Of a stretch of 48,224 nt of DNA, positions 1 to 9,057 are shown piece by piece. Under the pieces are notes generated by a model that worked only from the letters and a program-made list of their open reading frames with translations, searched no databases and was not told the origin of the DNA. Both the position numbers and the translations under genes were made by a program. Location of the stretch: contig NZ_CP043029.1 of the NCBI RefSeq assembly GCF_008935055.1, positions 4,763 through 52,986 of the forward strand, given 5' to 3'. The stretch is from Pseudobutyrivibrio xylanivorans (lineage in GTDB: Bacteria > Bacillota > Clostridia > Lachnospirales > Lachnospiraceae). The stretch's first letter is position 1. Each line of letters opens with the position of its first letter.

Positions 1-284
1 GCTACACCATACGTTACTGGTTTTGGTTCGGTAATAGCAGGTGATAGTTCAACAAAAGTCGGTTCACTAACAACCATCTGATTAGATTCATCTGTAGTCT
101 GAAGCTGACTTGCGAAATAGTCCTGAACTCGTCTCATGTGATCATAGAAGGTTGGTGTTTTAATATCGTGAAGGGCACACCATTCACGAACTGTCATGTC
201 TTTGGGTCTGGAATTGAAGTCTTTAACTTCTTCAACCCATTGCTGATAACGCATCTGTCTTTTTAAGGCAGCTGAATTTTTCAT
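1..284 (-). CDS. tnpA: IS66-like accessory protein TnpA, partial (C-terminus off the window)
   Basis: Ninety-four codons are visible, running leftward off the window edge. The start ATG at 284-282 has an AGGAGG ribosome binding site at 298-293. The N-terminal part has the look of the small helix-turn-helix accessory protein of IS66-type elements: a basic N-terminus, then the pattern TVREWCALHDIKTPTFYDH around residues 36-54, where a Trp-Cys pair is followed by the recognition-helix-like TPTFYDH. The visible C-terminal part is Ser/Thr/Pro-rich and less characteristic. In IS66 systems this protein is needed for transposition, but its biochemical role is not well defined. A different small helix-turn-helix protein remains possible. 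Confidence 0.55.
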   Translation of the reverse strand, partial: MKNSAALKRQMRYQQWVEEVKDFNSRPKDMTVREWCALHDIKTPTFYDHMRRVQDYFASQLQTTDESNQMVVSEPTFVELSPAITEPKPVTYGV

Positions 285-423
285 ATGAGTATCCTCCTGT
301 ATGTTCGGGTTTTATGACTTGTATGAGAACTATGTCCATAGTTTCCATACAATCCATAGTTGCTATACAGAATTATCTCAAATCCGAACAAATGGAACGA
401 GGTACTCATGATTTAACGTTTAC
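1..423 (-). mobile_element. Right-hand end of an IS66-like insertion sequence (rest lies left of the window)
   Basis: A leftward gene resembling the first accessory gene (orfA/tnpA) of IS66-type elements starts at 284. About 140 bases further out lies GTAAACG, read on the minus strand at 423-417, and IS66-family terminal repeats normally begin with GTAA. In these elements tnpA is the first gene inside the left terminal repeat, so tnpB, the transposase and the other end should lie beyond position 1. The boundary at 423 is inferred, because neither the second terminal repeat nor the 8-base target duplication can be seen here. Between 300 and 360 there are two copies of a 9-base word (AACTATGGA on the minus strand) that may be regulatory. 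Confidence 0.45.
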
Positions 424-440
424 CAACAACATGCTGATTT

Positions 441-1534
441 CTAGCAAACGGTAAATCGATTATATATGATTTTTTCCATTTTACATAATACTTTCGCTGA
501 AAGCACACTAACAATTATGGCTGAAATATACATTAATATCGAAATATGACTAAATGTTACTAAAAAATTTCCAAACCTATATATGAAGAAAATATGTACC
601 AACCACATGTACGTCGAATATCCACCAAAGTACTGGAGACACCTTTTTAAATTAGGTATATGGTCAACAAAATATGCAATACAGTATATAAAAGGAGCAA
701 TAATCAAGGCATCCAACTTTATATCACTAGCGCTTCGGCAAAAATAGCTACGAATAAAAACACAAGCAATTAAACAAATTGCGCATAGAATATGACTTAT
801 TTTTTCATGTTTTTCCATTATCTTTGCTACTTTTTCAAAGAGTAAATACTTTGAACATATATATCCAATTATAAAAATTTCTATATATTGATATACAATA
901 TAATATGAGCCTAATAATTGCCATATCTGTGCAATTGGTTTATTGAAATGCACTCCTAAAAACATTATAAGTGCAATACCTCTAAGAGCCTGTTGCACAA
1001 TGTATAATCTTTTCTCTTTAAAATTTAGAAACATAAAATCAATTAATGGATACAACAATAGCATAAAAAATATTGTTTGATGTACCACCATGCACTATTG
1101 AATTTAGGGCTTAACCCAAACAACCCCAAAAACAAATCACTTAAATTACTCTTAACAGAACCCTCAAGCTCAAATGCAATAATAAATGGCAAAAACACCA
1201 TATAAACTACCCAATACTTTTTTAATAGCTGCAGACAATGTTTCAATACATATTTATAATTCTCTTGTAACCTGGTAGTAGGTTTGACATATTTACTTCC
1301 CGATGCCGAACGATACAATCCATATCCACTAATAAATGCATAAATTGCAACACAAATTTTACAGAACCATGCTACCAACTGTTCTAGTGCTATATTCCCC
1401 ACCTTTATACTTAACACCGAATAATAACTTATACTTATTCTGCTTGGATCTAAAAACAAATGATGATATATCATTATCAAAATTGCAAATCCATATACGG
1501 CTTTTGTTATCTGTTTCGAAAGTCCATTTTTCAA
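441..1534 (-). pseudogene. Acyltransferase 3 (OafA/NodX-type) membrane protein, interrupted by one frameshift
   Basis: Two reading frames together make one membrane acyltransferase of about 365 residues. The first part (1534 down to about 1070) has the family opening, with a hydrophobic helix followed by IYHHLF containing the His pair typical of acyltransferase 3 enzymes. The second part (to 441) carries the remaining transmembrane helices. The frames cross at the A6 run 1065-1070: one more A restores ...WWYIKQYFFMLLLYPL.... The best start is TTG at 1534-1532, with GGAGAG-like pairing at 1543-1550; an ATG at 1567 is in frame but has a poorer context. Such enzymes transfer acetyl or other acyl groups onto surface sugars. 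It is the last gene of the leftward glycan operon. It may be a true pseudogene or a sequencing artefact. Confidence 0.75.
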
Positions 1535-1638
1535 CTTTATCTCTCCTTCTGCTTTAATCCAAGCCATTCATTTCAACATTCTAAGCATTTTACCATCCGT
1601 TTTTTACTATCACCTCAATTCATTAATATTACATTTTA

Positions 1639-2679
1639 TCATTTCTTCATGGTATTTATTACACTCTTTGCGAGATAACGTTTAATTGCTCTTTTTATCC
1701 TTTTTTTGGGGGTAGTAGGATAATGATTTACTGCATAGTGGATTCCTCGTTCTTTAATCATTTTTAAAAATTTATCATAGTGCTCATCTTTTTCTCTACA
1801 CTTGTAATATAAAGGATTGTTTTTTAATGCCAAAGCAATGTCTGCTTCTTCAATGTGAAAGGCTTTTTCATCTATCATTTGCAAAAGCTCTTCTCCTCTA
1901 TTAGTCTGAACTAATAATAGAGATACGCCATTGTCGTTCCAACCTTTCATAGATTTTGTTAATCCCCAGTAATCACCACAAGCTAAATCTGCCTTATGAT
2001 TAGCACCTTTAAATTTACAGTTGTAACAGCTTAATTTTGATAGGTGTTCAAAAGTAATTCCGAACTCCGTTTCACCACGTAGTTTTTCAAAAACATCCCC
2101 ATTGGCAAACTCTGCACGAACATAACTAGGCATCCATCCATTCTTTTTATACCGAATAGAAAAACTAATAACAGAAGACTTATATTCTTTTTCCAACATT
2201 GTAATATATTGCTCTTGAACAAAAGAATATGTTGGTCCATGACAAATAATCTCAACAGTATATAAATTGCTTACATCTATTTTTTTAGCTTCACACATAC
2301 TCTTGAGAGCAGCCACATCACATCCGAGACCGATGAAGAGAATAAGTATCCCCTCTTTTATCTTTTCTTCTACAAAGGGATACAAACTCCTTGCTTCTCC
2401 ATCGACAATTATTTCTTTAGTAGACTCACAGTACTTTGAGTTTCTTAAACACTCTAAATCTTGTAAATTACTAGCGCATCTCCATTCTGCTCTTTTAAAA
2501 TCACTAGAATATGAAACGCCAAATACTATACCCCCATGATTAATTATTGACTCAGCAAGAACAGACGCTGCTCCGCCAGACGCCGATTTCAATAGATTAT
2601 TCTCATCTAAATAATAACCAGAATAAGCTTTTAATCTGGTGTAATCAAACCCTGCTTCTTCTACAGTAAAATCTAACAT
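1639..2679 (-). CDS. FrhB-like protein (coenzyme F420 hydrogenase/dehydrogenase beta-subunit family), no ferredoxin domain
   Basis: The 346-residue product matches the FrhB C-terminal fold found in many polysaccharide loci: KSASGGAASVLAE near the N-terminus, then GLGCDVAALKS, ICHGPTY, and a cysteine cluster in LSCYNCKFKG followed by ADLACGDYWG. These cysteines are likely ligands of an Fe-S cluster next to a flavin site. Unlike the related gene at 11309-12490, it lacks the N-terminal pair of 4Fe-4S ferredoxin motifs. ATG at 2679-2677 is preferred over an in-frame TTG at 2694 because GAGGAT lies 7-8 bases upstream of it. Its neighbours are a flippase and a polysaccharide pyruvyl transferase. 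In glycan loci this family is thought to act in redox modification of a sugar or pyruvyl group, but the reaction is not established. Confidence 0.82.
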   Translation of the reverse strand: MLDFTVEEAGFDYTRLKAYSGYYLDENNLLKSASGGAASVLAESIINHGGIVFGVSYSSDFKRAEWRCASNLQDLECLRNSKYCESTKEIIVDGEARSLYPFVEEKIKEGILILFIGLGCDVAALKSMCEAKKIDVSNLYTVEIICHGPTYSFVQEQYITMLEKEYKSSVISFSIRYKKNGWMPSYVRAEFANGDVFEKLRGETEFGITFEHLSKLSCYNCKFKGANHKADLACGDYWGLTKSMKGWNDNGVSLLLVQTNRGEELLQMIDEKAFHIEEADIALALKNNPLYYKCREKDEHYDKFLKMIKERGIHYAVNHYPTTPKKRIKRAIKRYLAKSVINTMKK

Positions 2680-2702
2680 ATTAAATATCCTCAAATTTAT
2701 CC

Positions 2703-4205
2703 CTACTTTTGTCTAATTCTTGCCATTACTCTTGGATAATAATGCTTTACCAGCGAAGGTGAACATAGTACGTTTAGTACGGCAAAAAGTGGATAAATAA
2801 TCAAGCAAACTATTATAGTATCTAATGCAAATGACTTAAAAGAATCTACCTTTACAGGATTCAAATGTGTATATAAAACACAGAGTCCAAACATAATATA
2901 GTTTGTAAGAATAATCTTTGTCGATACCCATATTGAACGTTTTAAGATTACTGTATTTGATAAAAATAAACAGTATATAATCTTTACAGGTAAAGCAATC
3001 ATAGTTGCAAAAAGAACACCTACAATCCCAAATTTAATACCTAAAATAATAGATAATGAGAGATTAAGAAATGCTTCTATTGCTGAAACCTTACTAACTG
3101 GCTTTGCATATCCAGCTATAGCTGTCAAATTTCCACTAACATATCTATTCCATGAGAATATCTGTACAAGACAGAATAATAAAGGCAAACTAGCATAAAT
3201 ATATTGAACATCTTCTACACCCTTGGTATATAAAGATATAAATGGAATAGTCATAATGTATGCAACTGACATACTTGAAGTAATTAACCAATGTGAACCA
3301 ACATCAAATGCATCATGCAAGTATACATATTCCTTCTTATCCTTCTGCCACATTTGTCCTAACAAAAACACAACACCAAAATATAACGCGTTTAAGATTT
3401 TAAGAAGGTTATTAAAAATCAAACCATAAATCGAATATACACTTGCAAGCGCTGTTGAACCTATTATTGAAAGTACAATCATATCTGTACTTGAAAAAAT
3501 AGTAGTAGCAATTTGAGATACCATGAATGCTTTTCGATCTTTCAACGCGATAGGATCTGGTTTTGCATTAAAGTCCACCCAAGGATAATGTCTCTGAGTG
3601 TAAATCTTATATATCAAAAGTTGAACTAGTGAAAGAATAAAGAATGCAAACTGAATGATACCAATATTAACGCTCATATATACCAGGATTATCTTAATAG
3701 CATATCCCAATACTGAATTAATCATTGTGATGACCTGAACTACATAGTATCGTCCATCTGCCTGTAATAACTGTTTCCAGCAAGCAAAATAATAGAAGCA
3801 AATTACAGCACTCATTCCTTCAAAAAATACAACGCTACCAGCCACGACTTTATCAATACTAGTATTAAGCACAAATGGAAGTACTACCGACATTGCAACC
3901 ACTAATAATGCGTACCACCTTGTTACCTTTCTGTAATAAGCGCGGGATGCACTCATTCTCTGAGATACAGAAAGTTTGTCTTTTTTTGCAAATGGCTCAT
4001 ATAATGAATTCAGTGTTGACTGTCCTATGCCTGCCTCCATAAGAGCCATATACGTAAATATCTGCTGAATAGTTGCTGTATATCCATTTGTATCAGAACC
4101 ATAATTTAACATTACCAAACGTGGAATGAAAAGTCCTAATACTATAATAATGACCTGGGTACCAAATCCAAAAATTATATTTTTAATTGTTTTCTTCTTT
4201 CTCAT
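2703..4205 (-). CDS. Polysaccharide flippase, Wzx-like (MOP superfamily)
   Basis: The 500-residue protein is almost wholly membrane-embedded, with roughly 12-14 hydrophobic helices and a basic N-terminus (MRKKKTIKN). Early motifs such as PRLVMLNYGSDTNGY and the following GIGQSTLNSLYEP match oligosaccharide flippases of the PST/MATE-like group. The role would be to move undecaprenyl-diphosphate-linked repeat units across the membrane so that a polymerase can join them. Length is normal for the family. Its start codon lies inside the end of the upstream pyruvyl transferase gene (23-base overlap), which suggests translational coupling. The polymerase gene at 5262-6537 is its natural partner but is frameshifted as read. 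Confidence 0.88.
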   Translation of the reverse strand: MRKKKTIKNIIFGFGTQVIIIVLGLFIPRLVMLNYGSDTNGYTATIQQIFTYMALMEAGIGQSTLNSLYEPFAKKDKLSVSQRMSASRAYYRKVTRWYALLVVAMSVVLPFVLNTSIDKVVAGSVVFFEGMSAVICFYYFACWKQLLQADGRYYVVQVITMINSVLGYAIKIILVYMSVNIGIIQFAFFILSLVQLLIYKIYTQRHYPWVDFNAKPDPIALKDRKAFMVSQIATTIFSSTDMIVLSIIGSTALASVYSIYGLIFNNLLKILNALYFGVVFLLGQMWQKDKKEYVYLHDAFDVGSHWLITSSMSVAYIMTIPFISLYTKGVEDVQYIYASLPLLFCLVQIFSWNRYVSGNLTAIAGYAKPVSKVSAIEAFLNLSLSIILGIKFGIVGVLFATMIALPVKIIYCLFLSNTVILKRSIWVSTKIILTNYIMFGLCVLYTHLNPVKVDSFKSFALDTIIVCLIIYPLFAVLNVLCSPSLVKHYYPRVMARIRQK

Positions 4206-5265
4206 AAATATTCGCCAAATACTCTTTCGATTTATTTACATACTCAACTAGTTTAGTTCCGTCTATCTTTGACAAATCCATACATTCTATCCCGTTGCTA
4301 TCCATGCCTTTTTTAGAATTGACTGTTTCTAAAAGAGATTGAACTCTCCCCTTTCCCTTTTCCAACTGAGAATGAACTAATTTTTTTCGAAAAATTAATG
4401 AAAATGCTGATGCATGAAATGAATTAGTGCATATATATTCAGCATTCTTTATTAACCATAGAAATTCTTGTGGACCGATTCCATACAGTTGTTTTCCAAC
4501 GAGAATCTTATTTGCATTTGGATGAATTGATATTAATTTACATCCAAACTTCTCAGCAATATCATTAGCCCTTTCAGTAAGCTCTTTATCATTTTTAAGT
4601 GTATAATACAATATGAACCTATTTCCTTTGATACCAGCTGGCTCTCTCGTTAAAGCTTCCCAACTAGTACTATCTAAAAGGAATACGGGATCACAAACAT
4701 GTACTGAATTAATACCTTTTTCTTCAAGAATATCTTTTGCATAGCTCTCTCTTACTGATATTTTGTCAAAATTTGACATGATACTTATATAATCATTTTC
4801 CTTTTCAGTAAGCTTATCGTGTCCAAAACTGCCAGCATATACAATATTACATTTTTCGCTATTACATAACTCACCGTAGTACTCAGGAGTATCACCAGTA
4901 ATATCAAGATTCCAGATCTGATCACTTCCAAATACATTAAGATCATGCTGATTCAATGCAGTTCTCAATTCTTCGAGTGAAAAGAATGGCTTGTCGTTAA
5001 CTTCTAAGTATTTATTTTTAAAATCTTCAAATACCTTTGCCTGCTTATTCTTTTTAGGAAAATCCAGTGTTCTTTGTAAAACAAGCTTTGGATGCATTCC
5101 GAAAATAAAAGGATTAGTTGTGTATATATTTCTTGTTCTTTCTGGCTGATAATTTATGAATTCAAGCTCATTACCATCTGAAAGATACTCCTTCAATGCA
5201 TATGCCTGAAGCATAGCCCCATAATTATATGCGAAATGAAAAGTTAAAATTCCTATTTTTTTCAA
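4183..5265 (-). CDS. Polysaccharide pyruvyl transferase family protein (first copy)
   Basis: The 360-residue protein opens with GILTFHFAYNYGAMLQAYAL, the standard N-terminus of the CsaB/WcaK pyruvyl transferase family. It also has NVFGSDQIWN, NIVYAGSFGHD, the SVRE motif and the late CTNSFHASAFSLIFRK block. Family members move a pyruvyl group from phosphoenolpyruvate onto a sugar to form a ketal. The start is TTG at 5265-5263, and it overlaps the stop of the upstream polymerase gene (TTGA), which fits coupled translation. FrhB-like and pyruvyl transferase genes occur twice in this operon (here and at 11309-13555), which suggests a working pair. The acceptor sugar cannot be read from sequence. 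Confidence 0.85.
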   Translation of the reverse strand: MKKIGILTFHFAYNYGAMLQAYALKEYLSDGNELEFINYQPERTRNIYTTNPFIFGMHPKLVLQRTLDFPKKNKQAKVFEDFKNKYLEVNDKPFFSLEELRTALNQHDLNVFGSDQIWNLDITGDTPEYYGELCNSEKCNIVYAGSFGHDKLTEKENDYISIMSNFDKISVRESYAKDILEEKGINSVHVCDPVFLLDSTSWEALTREPAGIKGNRFILYYTLKNDKELTERANDIAEKFGCKLISIHPNANKILVGKQLYGIGPQEFLWLIKNAEYICTNSFHASAFSLIFRKKLVHSQLEKGKGRVQSLLETVNSKKGMDSNGIECMDLSKIDGTKLVEYVNKSKEYLANIYEKEENN

Positions 5266-6537
5266 TTTAATGCTCTCTCTTTTCTATTTAACCAATAATA
5301 TTCGCTCATAGCACATCCCATCATGTATGTAAAAAGTGTAGGATAATCATACAATGGGTTTCCAGTTATACAATATAACAGGAAAAAAATCTGCACAAAA
5401 ACTGAATAAATTAGTGCCTTGAATTTAATGGAATTATCCTCTTTATTCAAAGTATATCTACGCAATAATATAATTGCCTTTATAATAGAGGAAATGAAAA
5501 AAAGAAAAATGGGAGAGATCCAATTATACCTGTCTCGCACAATAACTGTGCGTAAACACAATGTACATTCAGCTTTTTTCCAATAATACCAGCATAAAAA
5601 TATAAGAAAGCATTCCATCCTATTCCAAAGAAAGGATGCTGCCTCCAAACCTCCAATGCTACAGCTCGAGTTTGACCTCGTCCCATCTCAATATCACCCG
5701 CTTCTTTTGTCTCTATGAATCGATTTACAACATTCATAAGCTGTGGTACAAACTGAGCAGCTATATATAATATCACCGCGGCAACTACAATAATTATAAT
5801 TATCTTTACCCATCGCCTTACTGGTTCGTCACAATGAACCAATAGATATATAACCATAGCAGCAGCGATAATGAATATCGTATGACCTCGTTTACCTGTG
5901 ACTAATACGCTTACAAAAATAGCCACCGCTAGAATATTCATCTTTTTGTTTTTAAAATTTGTAGCAAATCCATAAGCCAATGGTGCCCCAAAGGTTACCG
6001 CTAAATATATGGCTGTAGTACTATAATGAGGTGAAAAACCTGTAATATATCCCTGGTTATATAAGCTTATCATTTGATTTGAATATCCATAACCAGCGAA
6101 AAAAGGAATACATACATTCATAAAGAAATGAGAATCTACCATCGCCAGAAGCGTTGTGAATGCATAGAAGGCACCAATTGCAGACAACGATTTCAAAAAG
6201 AAATCATGCCATCTATTGAAATTATTCCCAGCACAATAAAATAACATTATGAAGCAGCAACTCCATGCAGAAATTGTATAGTTGTTAGCAATGTCAGCAT
6301 TATTGAAGAAGGCAATTACTGAAGCCATCATTAGAGGCAAAATCAAGCTAAAGTATTTTCTTTTTTCCTTATTGATATATAGTAATACACATATGGAAAC
6401 AACGTATAGAATTCTATTAGCATAATATGCCGCTCCTGGAAAAATCCTACCATCCCATCCCATAGCGAAACCATACCATAAAAAACAAATACTGGTAAAT
6501 ATTCTAAAAACCTTTTCTTATCTATCTTTATATACAT
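5262..6537 (-). pseudogene. Wzy-like O-antigen polymerase/ligase, broken by two frameshifts
   Basis: Three frames combine into one polytopic protein of about 424 residues. The N-terminus (from ATG 6537) reads ...VFYGMVSLWDG. The middle frame carries many membrane helices and the late motif GIGWNAFLYFYAGIIG, which resembles the Wzy_C region. The last frame ends ...YWLNRKERALN. The first break lies in 6450-6463, where a 5-base unit (ATGGG on the coding strand) is repeated; removing one copy restores LWDGRIFPGAAYY. The second lies at the A7 run 5497-5503; adding one A restores PFFFFFISSIIKA. Its job would be polymerising flipped repeat units. A second, intact ligase/polymerase at 40223-41605 might cover or complement the function. 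Confidence 0.8.
6450..6463. repeat. 5-bp short tandem repeat (CCATC on + strand, about 2.8 copies) inside the wzy-like gene
   Basis: The plus strand reads CCATCCCATCCCAT. Losing one 5-base unit brings the N-terminal frame of the polymerase gene into register with its middle frame. This is the only interruption in the window that is not a single-base homopolymer change, so it is less easily explained as a base-calling error. Confidence 0.7.
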
Positions 6538-6547
6538 AGCAACTCTC

Positions 6548-7843
6548 TCATTTTAACTCTTTGTACAAGAACAAAACAACATTATAAATCCTTAAACTAA
6601 TCCTCTCCAACACGCTGGAGCAAGTACAATTACAAGTTGCAGGATTATCAAACTTAATCAGTGATAGAAGTTCATCATTTTCATGTAGCTCTAATGGTCC
6701 AGGTTCTGCATTCAACTTAAAGCTGTTAACCTTACTTCTTAATCCCTGTTCATCTGATAATAATTTTTCTAAATCGTTTATATTATCAGCAACTATACCA
6801 TTTTTGAGTTGTCCAACTTGGTATGCAATATTCCCGCTTTTATTATTAGTCAATATAAACGCATTAGCTGACATTGCTTCATAAAAAGTATAGCTATAGG
6901 TCTCTGGCCACAAAGACCACAATACAGCAACATCAATATTATTATTTCTCAACTGAATTATCATCGAGTCTAAATTCTTAGTAAAATCAACTTCAACTTC
7001 TTCAATATAATCTACATGTGTATTCACAGTACCAAATTGAAAAAACTTGTAATTTACACTGTTACGAATATTTTTAACTGCATCAAACCAAATGTCCCAG
7101 CCTTTTAAAGGACGTTGATAACCAACAAATGCAATATTTAGAGGAACATTTTCATCTTTTTCAGTCTTATTTTTTAAATAGTGTCCCACCATCTTTTGAT
7201 GATATATAACAATTGTCTTATTTTCGAAATCTGGATATGTCTTTATCCAAACATTCTTTGCCACTTCCGAAGGGGCTACAAAAGTAAGACGTTCTCTATA
7301 TGTATTAAACAAATCACTTATATCATCTAATCTATCAAGGATTGATTCATTGAAATAAGTACAACCTTTGCACTTTAATTCATTTGGTTTATCAGAGTTA
7401 CAGAATATTCCCTGCTCATTAATCAATCCAGATGCTGGACATACAGTAAAATAATCATGCAAATAAAAATATATGTTGCAATTAACATTATGTAGTATTT
7501 TACTAAGCTGCTCTATATGAATATTCTTTATGTGATGAATAAAAACATTCAATACATCATAGTCTTCGCTATTCAACGTATAAATGGTATTAATAACTTC
7601 ATTTGTGGAAAACAAACCACAATCCACTCCGTCCAAAAGAAGTCTCCACACATCATTTCTATGTATCTTTATTTTCTCACCTATAGAATAAGCTCTGTAT
7701 AAATGAATAACAGAAATATCTCTGTTATTTAATATTTCCTGATGAGCTTTTATTACCTTATCAGTACCACCCTTGCCGTGAATATAATTTCCATATGAAA
7801 TTGTTAAAACTATTCTTTTATACTTAGGTTTTATTCGTTTCAT
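6548..7843 (-). CDS. Glycosyltransferase, GT4-like
   Basis: The 431-residue soluble protein has a GT-B layout. The N-terminal half contains the donor-groove-like GNYIHGKGGTDKVIKAH. Next comes HDYFTVCPASG followed by a cysteine group (CNSDKPNELKCKGC), the same Cys-rich insertion seen in the two GT4 copies at 17051 and 38860. In the C-terminal half IAFVGYQRPLKGWDIWFDA and WPETYSYTFYEAMSANAF correspond to the R/K...E-x7-E nucleotide-sugar site. It would add a sugar to the lipid-linked repeat unit at the cytoplasmic face. The ATG at 7843 has a GGAG site upstream. Donor and acceptor are unknown. The C-terminal tail has CNCTC and a weakly amphipathic helix. Confidence 0.82.
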   Translation of the reverse strand: MKRIKPKYKRIVLTISYGNYIHGKGGTDKVIKAHQEILNNRDISVIHLYRAYSIGEKIKIHRNDVWRLLLDGVDCGLFSTNEVINTIYTLNSEDYDVLNVFIHHIKNIHIEQLSKILHNVNCNIYFYLHDYFTVCPASGLINEQGIFCNSDKPNELKCKGCTYFNESILDRLDDISDLFNTYRERLTFVAPSEVAKNVWIKTYPDFENKTIVIYHQKMVGHYLKNKTEKDENVPLNIAFVGYQRPLKGWDIWFDAVKNIRNSVNYKFFQFGTVNTHVDYIEEVEVDFTKNLDSMIIQLRNNNIDVAVLWSLWPETYSYTFYEAMSANAFILTNNKSGNIAYQVGQLKNGIVADNINDLEKLLSDEQGLRSKVNSFKLNAEPGPLELHENDELLSLIKFDNPATCNCTCSSVLERISLRIYNVVLFLYKELK

Positions 7844-7862
7844 TTATTACTCCACATAGTAA

Positions 7863-9014
7863 TTACCAAGGGAATTCATTGGTCTCTTGTAATGCATCTC
7901 TGATAGCTTCAAGCTTGCCATAACCAAATCTGTTATCCGGCTCAAGATATCCGCCTTCAGCCCATTCATTCCACGCGTGTACAAAAATCATATCCTTATG
8001 ATAATTATCGCGAGCATTTATAATCTGTTTCTTAAAGCATTCCTTAATAGCCTCTGGTGTATCACCAACAGAAACACAACCATTAATTCCTTTTCTTGGA
8101 GTGTTATCCCAACCTACAAACGCACCAGGAATATTCTTCTCTGATGCAGGTTTTCTATTAAGAATATATGACCAAGCCTCAGCAAAGTCCTCCCTGCTTA
8201 CAGCTGTCTTTTCCCTCTCATTAGCACGTACAGCATCAACACCTGTTCTCTGCTCCTTCAACACGTTAATCTTTCTCTTAATAGTTCTAAGTGTTCTCCA
8301 AAGACGTGTTGATTTGATTCCTGTTCCAATATTTTTATCTGTTCGACTATAAGTAGGTTGGAATTCGATATTGTAATCAAATCTGCTATCGTCTCGACCT
8401 TCAATCAAGTCGAATGTTACATCCTGATAAGCAAATGACATTCCTGGGAATCCATTTTCCTTTGCCATCTGATCCCAGGTATCTAACATATCATTTAAAT
8501 TTGTAACAGCTTCTGCTCTATAGATTACAAAGAATGGTTTACCATCTACCTTGATATATCTGTCATCCTTAAAGAATGGTAATAGATAATCAAAATGTGC
8601 TTTCCACTCTGTGATATCTCCATAATACTGTGGCATGATTACTTCTTTTTCACCTACCCATGCCCTTGTCCAAGGCTCATTAGCCCAAGAGATACAGAAT
8701 GGCAAATCAATATCCTTATTCTGAAGCATCTGTTCCATTGGCTTCTCTAAAAGAAGTTTTCCGTTAAACCAATAGTGATAATAGCAAAATCCATAAATGC
8801 CATATTTCTTTGCTAACTCAGCCTGCCAAACTTTTACATCATCATCTAACAAATTATAATAGTTATCATTCACAGGGATACGAGGCTGTACATGTCCTTC
8901 AAACCAAGGCTGGGCTTTTTTTACATTAGTCCATTCTGTAAACCCCTTACCCCACCATTCATCATTCTCTGGGATATCATGAAACTGTGGTAAATAGAAT
9001 GCTATTATCTTCAT
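7863..9014 (-). CDS. WbsX-like glycosyltransferase (GH99-type domain), copy 1
   Basis: The 383-residue protein has the WbsX/GH99-like signature throughout: IAFYLPQFH at residues 4-12, WWGKGFTEWTNV, GHVQPRIP, FCYYHYWFNGK, SWANEPWTRAW, and near the end NEWAEGGYLEPD. These motifs belong to the Glyco_tran_WbsX group seen in O-antigen and capsule loci. Whether members act as transferases or as endo-acting hydrolases on the glycan is not settled. A strong AAGGAG site precedes the ATG at 9014. The next gene upstream (9058-10197) is a diverged paralog in tandem. The two keep the same active-site motifs but differ in the middle, which suggests distinct acceptors. Confidence 0.87.
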   Translation of the reverse strand: MKIIAFYLPQFHDIPENDEWWGKGFTEWTNVKKAQPWFEGHVQPRIPVNDNYYNLLDDDVKVWQAELAKKYGIYGFCYYHYWFNGKLLLEKPMEQMLQNKDIDLPFCISWANEPWTRAWVGEKEVIMPQYYGDITEWKAHFDYLLPFFKDDRYIKVDGKPFFVIYRAEAVTNLNDMLDTWDQMAKENGFPGMSFAYQDVTFDLIEGRDDSRFDYNIEFQPTYSRTDKNIGTGIKSTRLWRTLRTIKRKINVLKEQRTGVDAVRANEREKTAVSREDFAEAWSYILNRKPASEKNIPGAFVGWDNTPRKGINGCVSVGDTPEAIKECFKKQIINARDNYHKDMIFVHAWNEWAEGGYLEPDNRFGYGKLEAIRDALQETNEFPW

Positions 9015-9057
9015 AAAGTATTTCTCCTTATATCTATATTTCTCTAACCTTAGGATA

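Noticed and set aside
1336..1678. Two plus-strand open frames of about 72 residues
   Set aside because: They lie opposite the acyltransferase 3 gene, have no ribosome binding site and show the composition expected from the reverse of a membrane protein gene.
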